This document shows positions 1-6,992 of a stretch of 64,000 bases of DNA, piece after piece. The notes under the pieces are model-generated. The model worked only from the letters and a program-made list of their open reading frames with translations, did not search any database and was not told where the DNA came from. The DNA is from Paenibacillus sp. FSL R10-2734 (lineage in GTDB: Bacteria; Bacillota; Bacilli; Paenibacillales; Paenibacillaceae). Position 1 is the stretch's first letter; each line of letters opens with the position of its first letter. The position numbers and the translations under genes were made by a program. The DNA lies in the NCBI RefSeq assembly GCF_037963865.1, contig NZ_CP150170.1, forward strand, positions 248,001-312,000, written 5' to 3'.

Positions 1-85
1 CTAATTGTACAAAATGTTGTGAATCATTTACTTTATGTGTATTTTGGATATGATAGAAATCAGTTATGACATAACCTTTTAGTGG

Positions 86-301
86 GTGAAACTATTGATT
101 AAAAGTAAATTGCATGAACAAATGTTGATCAAAAAGATTCGTAATGTATCAGAATTGGCAAGGGAGACTAATCTAGATCGCCGTACCCTCACCAATATTT
201 GGGATGAAAAGAATAAAAGAATTGACTACGATACTCTAAACAAATTGTGCGACTATTTCGGATGTAATGTTGGTGATCTGCTGGAATACATCCCTGACTA
301 A
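86..301 (+). CDS. Small XRE-type helix-turn-helix protein
   Basis: A 71-residue protein that is essentially one HTH domain of the kind seen in small XRE regulators of Firmicute phages. The segment around residues 22-40 (SELARETNLDRRTLTNIW) reads as the HTH, and the C-terminal DYFGCNVGDLLEYIPD is the typical end of this family. The GTG at 86 is the likely start, but the ribosome site is weak (AGTGGG) and the TTG at 95 is an alternative. It is transcribed towards the minus-strand early genes and overlaps the end of the neighbouring small gene by 4 bases. Its target is unknown. Confidence 0.7.
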   Translation: MKLLIKSKLHEQMLIKKIRNVSELARETNLDRRTLTNIWDEKNKRIDYDTLNKLCDYFGCNVGDLLEYIPD

Positions 302-492
302 GCACTCTTTAACTGATGCAGTTCTTCCTCTGCCTCTTCGATACGGCGGTTTATTGTATTGCGTAAGTCGCCGTAATGCTCGATATCTCCCAAGACTGTG
401 TACTTGACTGCATATCTTAAACAGTCTTCGAACATTTCAATTTCTTTACGCCAACCTGCAATGTCACTGCGTAACTGTTCCTGCCTGGTCAT
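298..492 (-). CDS. Small charged, helical phage protein
   Basis: A 64-residue acidic and basic-rich protein with no recognised family. The sequence looks almost entirely helical, and a heptad-like run of Glu/Leu near the C terminus (RRIEEAEEELHQL) suggests a short coiled coil. Its ATG overlaps the TGA of the upstream zinc-finger reading frame (ATGA), so the two were translationally coupled. It belongs to the prophage early operon, which runs leftward out of the window. Function unknown. Confidence 0.6.
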   Translation of the reverse strand: MTRQEQLRSDIAGWRKEIEMFEDCLRYAVKYTVLGDIEHYGDLRNTINRRIEEAEEELHQLKSA

Positions 493-707
493 GCGCTCAG
501 TCCCTTCTTTTTGCGTTTATCCTTCACGATCTGATCGAGATCATCAGCGACTTTGCGTAGTTCCTTACCTGTAGGACACTTCTCGTTGCAATGTTTCTGC
601 AACCGTTTATAGGATGGGTGAGCCCATCGCTTGTCCAATTTCTTCGGGCACGTTTTGCAGACTTATAGGTGCTTGTCCATTTGTTGGATAACACGGTTAC
701 GTTCCAT
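489..707 (-). pseudogene. zf-C2HCIx2C-like zinc-finger gene with one in-frame stop
   Basis: Starting at the ATG at 707, which overlaps the end of the YopX-type gene, a 72-codon frame runs to a TGA at 489-491 that overlaps the next start. It is interrupted once, by TAA at 663-665 (codon 15). After the stop the frame reads CKTCPKKL, then HCNEKCPTGKEL, the Cys/His pattern of small phage zinc-finger proteins (zf-C2HCIx2C type). Both end overlaps are intact and there is no frameshift. The lesion is therefore a single point change, or a sequencing error or a suppressed stop. No good restart codon lies just after the stop. Confidence 0.6.
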
Positions 708-1257
708 GGATTAGCTCCGGGTTCTCGTAGATATTGCAGATTACTTCGAATTCACCGTAAGTAGTTTCTGTTTTGCTTGTCATTCCATGAACTCTTTCCC
801 GATATTCGAATAGCCTTTCGTCTCTACGGAAAATTTCATGAAGGTGGCAAATATCAATTCTGAAAGATCCTTCCGAGTATTTAACAACTCCTTTTGAAAG
901 GTATCCTTCGTATTTAATTTCCCCACCAAAATTTTTTTTTCCATTCTCGTCCCTAGTCCATTGCCAATGGTGTCCCTGTGTTCCAAGGCTTCTATATTGA
1001 ACAATATCTCCTTCATAAATCTCTTTCCCGTTCTTATCTTTCAGTCCGGTATATTGCATGATCTCGAATTTACCGCCTTTGTACGACCAATCACCACCTC
1101 CGTAGTGGCCCATATCTGGTGTATCTGCATGTAATACTCCATCATGAACGATCTTGATAAATTGAGTGTCGGAAACATACGGAAATTCACCCTTACTGTC
1201 GTGCAACATTACTCCGTGTTCTTTGTCCCAAGCTCTAAACTTAATCTCTCTACTCAT
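697..1257 (-). CDS. YopX family phage protein
   Basis: A 186-residue protein with the YopX signature: N-terminal REIKFRAWDKEHGVM, then MQYTGLKDKNGKEIYEGDIV around residues 87-106. This family is widespread in Firmicute prophages, usually among early genes, and its biochemical role is not established. Its ATG at 1257 directly abuts the stop of the HNH gene upstream, and its stop overlaps the start of the zinc-finger relic, so it sits in one continuous early transcript. The length fits the family and no lesion is seen. Confidence 0.85.
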   Translation of the reverse strand: MSREIKFRAWDKEHGVMLHDSKGEFPYVSDTQFIKIVHDGVLHADTPDMGHYGGGDWSYKGGKFEIMQYTGLKDKNGKEIYEGDIVQYRSLGTQGHHWQWTRDENGKKNFGGEIKYEGYLSKGVVKYSEGSFRIDICHLHEIFRRDERLFEYRERVHGMTSKTETTYGEFEVICNIYENPELIHGT

Positions 1258-1674
1258 CTATGCTTCCTCCTTATAACTCCAATAGTTTTTTCCGTTACCC
1301 TCGCTATAGTAGAACCGCAGCATCGCGCCGTATTGTTTCTTCCACTGCCGCCCGATAAATGTTTGATCAGCCCAATCGTGACATGTACCTCTGAATCCGT
1401 GAGTGCCACACAAGTTCATGATGTTGGCTGGATCATATCCAGGTCCCATGTGAGCAGCTTCGAGAATGTGAGCCTTACTGAGTTCCCGTGGTGTTCCGCA
1501 GCGTTCGCATACTGGAATGTCTGTGCCAAGTAGCTCCATTGACCGTCTGTTGACCTCTTCTCGTACCTGTGCAGTTACTTTGGTGATATCGCCGCGTTTT
1601 CGCTTATTGCGTTTGTGGTGATCAAGGATTCCTGACCTCCACGGAGCTATTGGCTTCTTCGGCTTATTTCTCAA
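1258..1674 (-). CDS. HNH-like nuclease protein
   Basis: A 138-residue protein with a basic N terminus and a metal-binding C-terminal half. A CERCG pair at about residues 56-60 is followed by AHILEAAH and LCGTHGFRGTCHDW, which resembles a beta-beta-alpha-metal HNH fold with an extra zinc knuckle. The start is TTG at 1674, preceded by AAAGGAGAGG on the minus strand, so the unusual start codon is well supported. In phages such proteins can act in packaging or recombination or as homing-type nucleases; the position among SSB and replication-type genes does not settle which. Confidence 0.7.
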   Translation of the reverse strand: MRNKPKKPIAPWRSGILDHHKRNKRKRGDITKVTAQVREEVNRRSMELLGTDIPVCERCGTPRELSKAHILEAAHMGPGYDPANIMNLCGTHGFRGTCHDWADQTFIGRQWKKQYGAMLRFYYSEGNGKNYWSYKEEA

Positions 1675-1792
1675 CTGAATCCTCTCCTTTAAACCACATT
1701 TGGATAAGGCACAGAATCGCCATTGTCGCTATGGACCCAATCAACATACCTATTAACACTAGAGCTAAGGCGTTTCCGTCAATGTATGGCAT
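1664..1792 (-). CDS. Single-span small membrane protein
   Basis: A 42-residue frame read directly from the minus strand. ATG at 1792 follows GGAGGTGTGACC, and the stop at 1664 overlaps the start of the HNH gene by 11 bases. Residues 9-32 form one hydrophobic helix (ALALVLIGMLIGSIATMAI), followed by a short charged tail. It lies in the gap between ssb and the HNH gene, which supports it as real. Function unknown; small membrane proteins of this kind are common in prophage early regions. Confidence 0.6.
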   Translation of the reverse strand: MPYIDGNALALVLIGMLIGSIATMAILCLIQMWFKGEDSVEK

Positions 1793-1806
1793 GGTCACAC
1801 CTCCGG

Positions 1807-2220
1807 TCAGAATGGGAGATCATCATCAGATATGTCGATTGCTTTACCGTCACCGCTATAAGGCTCAGCTTGATTACTCTGTTGCTGACTGCTTGCAGTG
1901 CTATTTGATTCCAGGAACCGCACATTATCCGCGATAACCTCTGTAACATACACGCGCTTACCTTCGTTGTTTTCGTAATTGCGTACTTGGATGCGTCCCT
2001 CTACTGCTGTTAATCGACCTTTGCGAAGGTAGTTAGCACATGTTTCCGCGAGCTGTCTCCATGAGACTATTGGGATGAAATCTACTTCCTTCTCTCCACT
2101 TTGTCCGGTGAAGTTACGATCCACAGCAAGTGTGAATTGAGTTACAGCCACCCCCGCAGGGGTGTACCGTAAATCTGGGTCACGAGTAAGGCGGCCAATC
2201 AAAATAATGCGGTTTAACAT
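1807..2220 (-). CDS. ssb: Single-stranded DNA-binding protein, phage copy
   Basis: A 137-residue SSB. The OB-fold occupies about residues 1-105, opening with [20 protein letters not shown] and containing [15 protein letters not shown] Gln/Ser-rich linker leads to the acidic tip DISDDDLPF, which in this family recruits replication and repair partners. It binds single-stranded DNA during phage replication or recombination. It lies 3 bases downstream of the AAA ATPase gene in the same operon, a pairing common in phage recombination modules. It is shorter than chromosomal SsbA, which fits a phage copy. Confidence 0.95.
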   Translation of the reverse strand: MLNRIILIGRLTRDPDLRYTPAGVAVTQFTLAVDRNFTGQSGEKEVDFIPIVSWRQLAETCANYLRKGRLTAVEGRIQVRNYENNEGKRVYVTEVIADNVRFLESNSTASSQQQSNQAEPYSGDGKAIDISDDDLPF

Positions 2221-2223
2221 TGG

Positions 2224-3147
2224 TTATGCTCCCTTCGATTCGGCTGCAGCCTGTTCTTTTTTAGCTTGTAGCTTCTCATTCAAGTTGGTGATAAACTCCT
2301 GCGCTTGCTTCTCTGTGATTCCTTTAAGTGGAGCTCCGAATAATTTATTTGTCTGTGGATCAACGAAATCTGGTTGTAATCCAAGTTCGATCCACTTCGT
2401 ATTGATCTTTACGATGCTATCTTGTGATATAAGTTTCTCACCGGACTCTAGCCACTCTGCTAGCTTCTTACCGCTCTCTACATCCGGAGTAAAGTATTGA
2501 CCATCGAACAATCCAGTACGGTCTTTTGACACAGTGGCGATGTGATCAGCTGTTAAGTCCATCACCATAGTAAATTCATATTCCAGCCCATCACGCTGCA
2601 CCGGAGCCATTCCGACTTTACGCGGGACCTGTTTACCTCTCTCGTTTGCTTCTAGCACATATTCCGTTTTTGATCTCATAGTGGTAAATACGTGACATTT
2701 TGCTTTCAATATGGACTCGACCATTTTGTTTTGTTTGGGAGTCATTTCAGCCCATGCTGTGTAACTGTTTTTACCGCCTACCTTTGACGCTTGATCTTTT
2801 TGTTCCAGTAGACCGCCCTCACCAGCCCAAGCGTGGGAAAGGGAATCTATTATGATGACCTCAACGCCGTAATCCTCGAAAGCTTTGATAGCCTCAATGT
2901 ACTTTTCAGTAGTGTACGGTGGATCTATGTCTATCTTGTGAAACTCTCCAATTTGAACGCCAGCTTTCATCGTCTCTGCGTACAGGTCAGCGCTCCGGTT
3001 CTCCGTGTCGATCAAGCCGATCTTTTCCCAGTCCTCTGTCATTCCGTATGCCATAAGCAGCGCTGATAGAGTCTTGCCTGATCCACTAGGTCCCGTCATT
3101 CCCACACGTGCTTTGGTTACCTTGCGTTGGGCTTTGCGTATTAACAT
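2224..3147 (-). CDS. Phage AAA-type nucleotide-binding protein
   Basis: A 307-residue protein with Walker A GPSGSGKT near residue 19 and a Walker B-like VEVIIIDSLSHAW near residue 95. It matches the AAA_24-type ATP-binding proteins found next to ssb or recombinase genes in Firmicute phages, possibly helping load a recombinase or acting in replication. The start chosen is ATG 3147 (MLIRKAQRK): GGAGG at 3157-3161 is 9 bases upstream of it, while the in-frame ATG at 3153 would leave only 3 bases. The exact activity cannot be read from sequence. Confidence 0.85.
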   Translation of the reverse strand: MLIRKAQRKVTKARVGMTGPSGSGKTLSALLMAYGMTEDWEKIGLIDTENRSADLYAETMKAGVQIGEFHKIDIDPPYTTEKYIEAIKAFEDYGVEVIIIDSLSHAWAGEGGLLEQKDQASKVGGKNSYTAWAEMTPKQNKMVESILKAKCHVFTTMRSKTEYVLEANERGKQVPRKVGMAPVQRDGLEYEFTMVMDLTADHIATVSKDRTGLFDGQYFTPDVESGKKLAEWLESGEKLISQDSIVKINTKWIELGLQPDFVDPQTNKLFGAPLKGITEKQAQEFITNLNEKLQAKKEQAAAESKGA

Positions 3148-3367
3148 TTTCATCAACCTCCAATTCATATTTGATCCGTACTGGCTGTGCGTGGTAATCC
3201 TCCGGTCTATCCGGTGCGTAATACCCGTGTAGGAACGCGTATACGTCCTCTACATTCACCCAGCGGTCTACGGTCATAAAGTCTGATTTGCGCTCACCAC
3301 GGACGTTCAGGAACGTGCCATCCTTGTGCTGAATCACGTACCGGATGCGTTCGTCCTGCGTCTTCAT
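3086..3367 (-). CDS. DUF2483-like phage protein
   Basis: A 93-residue protein beginning with RIRYVIQHKDGTFLN, which resembles the small phage DUF2483 family. Its C-terminal 20 codons overlap the start of the ATPase gene by 62 bases in another frame, an unusually long overlap. The tail there (NTQSPTQGNQSTC) is low complexity and may be a non-conserved read-out after the domain. The ATG at 3367 overlaps the TGA of the upstream small gene. Function unknown. Confidence 0.6.
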   Translation of the reverse strand: MKTQDERIRYVIQHKDGTFLNVRGERKSDFMTVDRWVNVEDVYAFLHGYYAPDRPEDYHAQPVRIKYELEVDENVNTQSPTQGNQSTCGNDGT

Positions 3368-3492
3368 CTCTGCTGATCCTCGTAATGCTCGATGTAGTCA
3401 TTTGCTTCAGCTAATTCGCGTTGTAACTCGGCGTTTTCCGTCTCAAGTTGCGCAATGTGTTCCATCACTTCATCCCAACTACTCACTGTCAT
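3364..3492 (-). CDS. Short coiled-coil phage protein
   Basis: A frame of up to 42 residues whose body (HIAQLETENAELQRELAEA) is a clear heptad coiled coil. GGAGG lies 1-2 bases from the ATG at 3492 but 7 bases from the GTG at 3486, so translation more likely starts at 3486, giving 40 residues. The TGA at 3364-3366 overlaps the next gene's ATG. Such short coiled-coil proteins are frequent phage accessory genes; no function is assigned. Confidence 0.5.
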   Translation of the reverse strand: MTVSSWDEVMEHIAQLETENAELQRELAEANDYIEHYEDQQR

Positions 3493-3528
3493 TCCTCCCT
3501 AATTCGTGTTATGATTTCTGTAGGTTTT

Positions 3529-3681
3529 TTAATAAGCAACTGACACGGGCGGCCCTGCAATGGCTGCCTGTTCCTTTTTCCACACTCTTGCGTAATTCTT
3601 AAAGCACATCATCACCCATCGCCTGTCCTTCGGTTTCAACTTCGCCATTTCCAGATAAAATGTCCGATCCTGTGGAATCAT
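3529..3681 (-). CDS. Small basic phage protein
   Basis: A 50-residue frame from ATG 3681 to TAA 3529, preceded by GAAAGGGG. It is rich in Lys/Arg and aromatic residues (KLKPKDRRWVMMCFKNYARV). It fills the gap between two better supported early genes on the same strand. Another frame over the same bases is also open but lacks a standard start, so this one is preferred. Function unknown. Confidence 0.45.
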   Translation of the reverse strand: MIPQDRTFYLEMAKLKPKDRRWVMMCFKNYARVWKKEQAAIAGPPVSVAY

Positions 3682-3728
3682 CCCCTTTCGTCTCCCCTCT
3701 GTAATGTTCGATTATGTCCAGTACCGTT

Positions 3729-3935
3729 TTAAGCAGATTCTTTCAGCTCTCTTTCCTGTGTGACACCGTTCTGTTTAGCCTCGTAGTCTTCCAGCGTCAT
3801 AATTCTTTTGGCGGCATGACCGTAAAAGTGCAATGATCGAATTAAGCTGTCATCGTCGAATGCTGGCCACTGCATAATACGGTTGTCTGAAGTGATGACA
3901 ATGTACTCGATTGTCTGTGGATAGTTAGCTTGCAT
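3729..3935 (-). CDS. Hypothetical early phage protein
   Basis: A 68-residue protein of unknown family. The start is taken at ATG 3935, 6 bases from a GGAGGG site at 3942-3947; the longer frame from TTG 3950 would include that ribosome site. It overlaps the stop of the upstream zinc-ribbon gene by 11 bases. No membrane segment or metal site is seen. Confidence 0.55.
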   Translation of the reverse strand: MQANYPQTIEYIVITSDNRIMQWPAFDDDSLIRSLHFYGHAAKRIMTLEDYEAKQNGVTQERELKESA

Positions 3936-4164
3936 CGTCAAACCCTCCAATCGGTCTCACAAATGGCTTGATGGTGCTGGTCATGGCTTCCTGAGTGCAA
4001 TTTTTACAGTGTGGCTGTAAGTTGTCGTAAACTTCATACTCTGCTTCGGCGCCGCATCCGCAAGTTGGTGTGAAGATGCGCGTTTCACGATTGGGCTTGT
4101 CCGGTCGTTTGAATGGAATTACCGTCAGCCTGCGGTTTGTGATATCATCGAGTTTTTTAGCCAA
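3925..4164 (-). CDS. Small zinc-ribbon-like phage protein
   Basis: A 79-residue protein with CGCG at about residues 35-38 and HCKNC near 52-56, which could make a four-cysteine zinc ribbon. The flanks are basic. The start is TTG at 4164, 8 bases inside the end of the upstream gene and preceded by AAAGGAGGAG on the minus strand. It could be nucleic-acid binding; no specific role is known. Confidence 0.55.
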   Translation of the reverse strand: MAKKLDDITNRRLTVIPFKRPDKPNRETRIFTPTCGCGAEAEYEVYDNLQPHCKNCTQEAMTSTIKPFVRPIGGFDDAS

Positions 4165-4288
4165 CTTTCTTCTCCTCCTTTAACTTCGCCTGTTCTACTT
4201 CATTGCTCATTCGTAGTACCAATTCTGGGGATAAGTTGTTAACATTTAGTTTTACTCTCTGAAATTGCTCGATATTTGTCTTTTCCAT
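4157..4288 (-). CDS. Small hypothetical phage protein
   Basis: A 43-residue frame from ATG 4288 to TAA 4157 with a good ribosome site (AAGGAGGACAAC before the ATG). It is rich in Glu/Lys/Asn and ends in a charged helix (EQAKLKEEKKVG). It shares 8 bases with the next gene's TTG start. Family and role are unknown; it is supported by the ribosome site and tight packing only. Confidence 0.5.
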   Translation of the reverse strand: MEKTNIEQFQRVKLNVNNLSPELVLRMSNEVEQAKLKEEKKVG

Positions 4289-4351
4289 GTTGTCCTCCTT
4301 GGAAGAATTTTCTTGTTTAGAAGGTAATTAGTTGTGCAAAATTGAAATGTA

Positions 4352-5125
4352 TTAAGCGGAATGTTTTAAAAACTTATTAATGAAGTAAATTTGTCCGCGA
4401 CCTGTCACCTTAGGTGTGTTTTTAACTCTGATTCCTGAGTTACCATGAACAGTGAACTCTTTGACTTCGAAAAGTTTTAGCTCCATCGCCTTTTGTGTAG
4501 GAAGGTTGCGGCGCTCTCCGGACTTGCAAAGGTAACCTTCTTCTCTGAGGAAGTTGAATAATCTTGTTTGACCAATGTTTACTCCGTTTTGCTTTAGGAT
4601 CGTTGCCAGTTGACCAACTAGGATAGAATCATTAGAAGTGGATACGGCATCAGCGAATATTGTTTTAGGCTTGTCCTGTTCAACCTGCAGTTCCAACAGA
4701 AATGATTTTTCTTTAAAAAGTTTTCTAGACTCTTCTTCGCTGATCCATTTTTTAGCGCGTTCTACTGGATCAACAATCATGTATGATGGTGTTTCTTGTG
4801 TGATGATCTGACGTTCCATTTCTTCAAATCTCGATACATAAGTTGCTGTGAATAAAATACCCTTCTCACCTGTCATTTTGTTCGCCACCATGTCGCAACC
4901 GATTTTAGTGAGTAGGTAGCAATCATAAGTTTTATTGTTACCTTCTGTTTTATAAGTGTTAGGAATAAAGAAATCCTGAGAATTCAAATCTGAGTTTTCA
5001 AGAACAGATACATATCCGCGTATGTCTCGCATAATATTGCTATGATCTTTACCAGTCATAAAAGCTATCTCTCTACTGTCTGCAAGAAGTTTTCCATCTT
5101 TACTAACAATCCTGAGTTGGTTCAT
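4352..5125 (-). CDS. Rha-family / KilAC antirepressor-type regulator
   Basis: A 257-residue protein. Residues about 1-105 match the Rha N-terminal domain (REIAFMTGKDHSNIMRDIRG, YLLTKIGCDMVANKMTGEKG). The C-terminal 120 residues match the KilAC/ANT domain of phage antirepressors (LKQNGVNIGQTRLFNFLRE, then GQIYFINKFLK). This two-domain layout is common in temperate phages and is thought to antagonise repressors or control early genes. The ATG follows AAGGAGTGATT. It is the second gene rightward from the switch on the minus strand, as expected for an early lytic gene. Confidence 0.85.
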   Translation of the reverse strand: MNQLRIVSKDGKLLADSREIAFMTGKDHSNIMRDIRGYVSVLENSDLNSQDFFIPNTYKTEGNNKTYDCYLLTKIGCDMVANKMTGEKGILFTATYVSRFEEMERQIITQETPSYMIVDPVERAKKWISEEESRKLFKEKSFLLELQVEQDKPKTIFADAVSTSNDSILVGQLATILKQNGVNIGQTRLFNFLREEGYLCKSGERRNLPTQKAMELKLFEVKEFTVHGNSGIRVKNTPKVTGRGQIYFINKFLKHSA

Positions 5126-5138
5126 ACATAATCACTCC

Positions 5139-5384
5139 TTAAGCTGATTTATTCGAACTATGCGTTTCGCTTAGTTTTTTTGTAAAAAAATTTTTAGGAT
5201 GCTCATTCATTGATTCGGCAATCAACAACATATCTTCAAGGTAAACTCTGCGTCTTCCCTTTGCTATATCAGCGTACCAAGGAACGCTTCTACCGCAATG
5301 ATCAGCAATTTGTTTCATAGTAAATCCTTTTTTCTTTCGAGTAGCTTCGATATTTCTAATGACTGGGTTTGCGGTGTATTCCAC
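5139..5384 (-). CDS. Cro-like XRE regulator
   Basis: An 81-residue XRE HTH protein (RKKKGFTMKQIADHCGRSV, then WYADIAKGRRRVYLEDML). It is the first gene transcribed leftward from the switch, opposite the repressor, which is the position of Cro in lambda-like switches. The GTG at 5384 is preferred because AGGAGG sits 8 bases upstream; the GTG at 5393 overlaps that site. The perfect operator at 5401-5417 lies immediately upstream of its ribosome site. Confidence 0.8.
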   Translation of the reverse strand: MEYTANPVIRNIEATRKKKGFTMKQIADHCGRSVPWYADIAKGRRRVYLEDMLLIAESMNEHPKNFFTKKLSETHSSNKSA

Positions 5385-5400
5385 TGTTTTCACCTCCTGA

Positions 5401-5503
5401 TTAAGCGTTTCGCTTAACTCGTGAGTTAAATATAATATATGCGTTACGCTTAGTCAAGCGTTTTTATTTGCTTATCGCTTAATTTATTATACGTAACGCT
5501 TAA
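5401..5503. promoter_or_regulatory. Lysis/lysogeny switch: array of TTAAGCG operators
   Basis: The 155-base gap between the divergent repressor and Cro-like genes contains repeated half-sites TTAAGCG/CGCTTAA. O1 at 5401-5417 is a perfect TTAAGCG-TTT-CGCTTAA. O2 at 5437-5453 (ATATGCG-TTA-CGCTTAG) and O4 at 5487-5503 (TTATACG-TAA-CGCTTAA) are imperfect versions. A weaker half-site pair lies around 5454-5482. Spacing of perfect and degraded copies between two divergent starts is the classic layout for differential repressor/Cro binding. Confidence 0.8.
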
Positions 5504-5539
5504 TATTGGTATATTAATGTATTGAAAGGAGGATATCCA

Positions 5540-5911
5540 ATGAGTGATTTGGGATCCAAATTAAAAAAAGCGCGTGAAAACAAAAGATTTACTCAACAAG
5601 AAGTTGCAATAAAGTTAGGTGTGACGAACGGAACTATTTCAGGATACGAAAGAAACTATAGAGATCCTGACACGGATATTCTAAATAGGATGGCTGATTT
5701 ATATGAGGTCTCCTTAGATTGGTTAAACGGAAGGGACAAAAAAGAGAACGATTCTTACTCGCTCCCCGAAGAAGTAATATTAAATGTAATTAAAGAAGCG
5801 GAGGCTGAATACAAGGTAAGCCTTAGGGATGATCCAGTTGTTGAGTCGGCTGTAAGAGATTTAATTCATAATCTAGCAAAGATGAAGAAATCAGCTCAGA
5901 AAGGTGATTAA
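5540..5911 (+). CDS. CI-like XRE repressor, short form
   Basis: A 123-residue protein with an N-terminal XRE HTH (LKKARENKRFTQQEVAIKLG, then TISGYERNYRDPDTDIL) and a short C-terminal helical region. It lacks the S24 autocleavage domain of lambda CI, so induction would not be by RecA-stimulated self-cleavage; other mechanisms such as antirepressor binding are more likely. ATG 5540 is 7 bases after AAAGGAGG. The operators at 5401-5503 lie between it and the Cro-like gene. Confidence 0.85.
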   Translation: MSDLGSKLKKARENKRFTQQEVAIKLGVTNGTISGYERNYRDPDTDILNRMADLYEVSLDWLNGRDKKENDSYSLPEEVILNVIKEAEAEYKVSLRDDPVVESAVRDLIHNLAKMKKSAQKGD

Positions 5912-6032
5912 TTAGTTCATCATGAGTTATGGAAATTCTCTTTCTACTAATAATAATTTGTACCGACTCGCGTAACTGTTCATCCATATCATTCTCTCCC
6001 TTGTGTCTCTCACGAAGTTTTTTTTAAAATAA

Positions 6033-6048
6033 TACCATATAACTGGTA
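6033..6048. promoter_or_regulatory. Palindromic operator upstream of second HTH gene
   Basis: TACCA-TATAAC-TGGTA, 54 bases upstream of the ATG at 6102. A closely related palindrome follows the gene at 6347-6366, so this pair is a candidate autoregulatory operator set for the 72-residue HTH protein. Confidence 0.5.
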
Positions 6049-6101
6049 CGTTAGAAACAAGTGTTCGTATTTTTGATAAAAAAATATAAGGTGGCAGTGT
6101 G

Positions 6102-6317
6102 ATGGAGTTATTACCCGTCAGCTGTCGCATTCCCTATTTACTCAAAAAGATTGGAAAAAACCAACAATGGTTAGCAGATAATACTGGGATAAGTAAGCAG
6201 AGAATATCAGATATTGTACACCTTCGAATGGATAATATCACGATACAGAGAGCTGCTATCATTGCCTATTTCCTTAACTGCAAGATTGATGATCTTTTTG
6301 TATGGGAATGGCGATAG
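6102..6317 (+). CDS. Second small XRE regulator
   Basis: A 71-residue HTH protein (GKNQQWLADNTGISKQRISD, ending in NCKIDDLFVWEW), typical of stand-alone Cro/CI-type proteins of Firmicutes. ATG 6102 follows AAGGTGG at 7 bases; the overlapping GTG at 6099 is less likely. Matching TACCA-N6-TGGTA palindromes flank the gene on both sides, which suggests autoregulation. It is codirectional with the repressor and may be in the lysogenic transcript. Confidence 0.75.
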   Translation: MELLPVSCRIPYLLKKIGKNQQWLADNTGISKQRISDIVHLRMDNITIQRAAIIAYFLNCKIDDLFVWEWR

Positions 6318-6346
6318 CGGAGTGGCATTAGCTACTCTCGGGTAAC

Positions 6347-6366
6347 AGTACCATTTAAGTGGTACT
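6347..6366. promoter_or_regulatory. Palindromic operator downstream of second HTH gene
   Basis: AGTACCA-TTTAAG-TGGTACT, perfect 7-base arms. It is the stronger of two related palindromes bracketing the HTH gene at 6102-6317. It could also fold as an RNA hairpin, but no T-run follows. The rest of 6318-6503 shows no convincing reading frame. Confidence 0.5.
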
Positions 6367-6503
6367 TCATCATTCTCGGATACATAAATTTATCAACCAC
6401 GTTGGTTTATGACTGAATTATAACAACATATGATAGTATATGCTGTCGAATTTTGGCATACTAAATACACCTTAAACAGGGTTTAGGGGTATTGACTTTT
6501 CTG

Positions 6504-6830
6504 TTAATATATTTTTTTACGCACAATAACATGACTTCCATCTTTAAAATTTACTATTGAACCATCTTCTATGAGTTCCGTATCTCTTACCTTATGTTTG
6601 TTCACACCTGTAGACCTATCAAATAATTCGAACCCATATATTCTGAATACTGCATGTGCTTCTTTTAGAGTAGATAAAGCAAGATAAGATCCTTCAGATG
6701 TGTGAAATGCGAGGATTTGACCGGAACTTTTTTCCCATAGATCAAAATAATTCACATCATTGATATCAATATCAACAAAATCAGTGTCTTCACCAGTCCT
6801 ATTGTGCAGTTTCACTACCATTAACTTCAT
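6504..6830 (-). CDS. Stand-alone LytTR-like DNA-binding protein
   Basis: A 108-residue protein with no receiver domain. The layout fits a diverged LytTR domain: VDIDINDVNYFDLW, then ILAFHTSEGSYLALSTLKEA, then GFELFDRSTGVNKHKV, which parallels the family's 'gF.rvhRs.lvN..kI' core. Such proteins bind direct repeats in promoters and often control membrane or peptide systems. It is divergent from the membrane protein gene at 6993 with a 162-base shared upstream region, suggesting that is its target. The call rests on pattern similarity only. Confidence 0.6.
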   Translation of the reverse strand: MKLMVVKLHNRTGEDTDFVDIDINDVNYFDLWEKSSGQILAFHTSEGSYLALSTLKEAHAVFRIYGFELFDRSTGVNKHKVRDTELIEDGSIVNFKDGSHVIVRKKIY

Positions 6831-6992
6831 TTATGTGCTCCCTAAGATGTTTTTTGATAATCGTAAGGGAGATTTCTAATAAATTCATTGCACAAAATAT
6901 TACAGTGAATTACATTAATTGTTGGGGAATGTTGATATTACAGATGATATAGCAAATTCCGCAGCCGATGTGGATATATAAGGGGAAAAATA

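Noticed and set aside
3610..3731. Alternative minus-strand frame overlapping the 50-residue gene
   Set aside because: No standard start codon after the upstream stop; the 50-residue frame has ATG and a ribosome site.
5823..5987. 54-codon minus-strand frame with a good ribosome site, antisense to the end of the repressor gene
   Set aside because: Overlaps 89 bases of the well-supported repressor, has no family match and no neighbours on its strand in this gap; kept out of the list but could be a small antisense gene.
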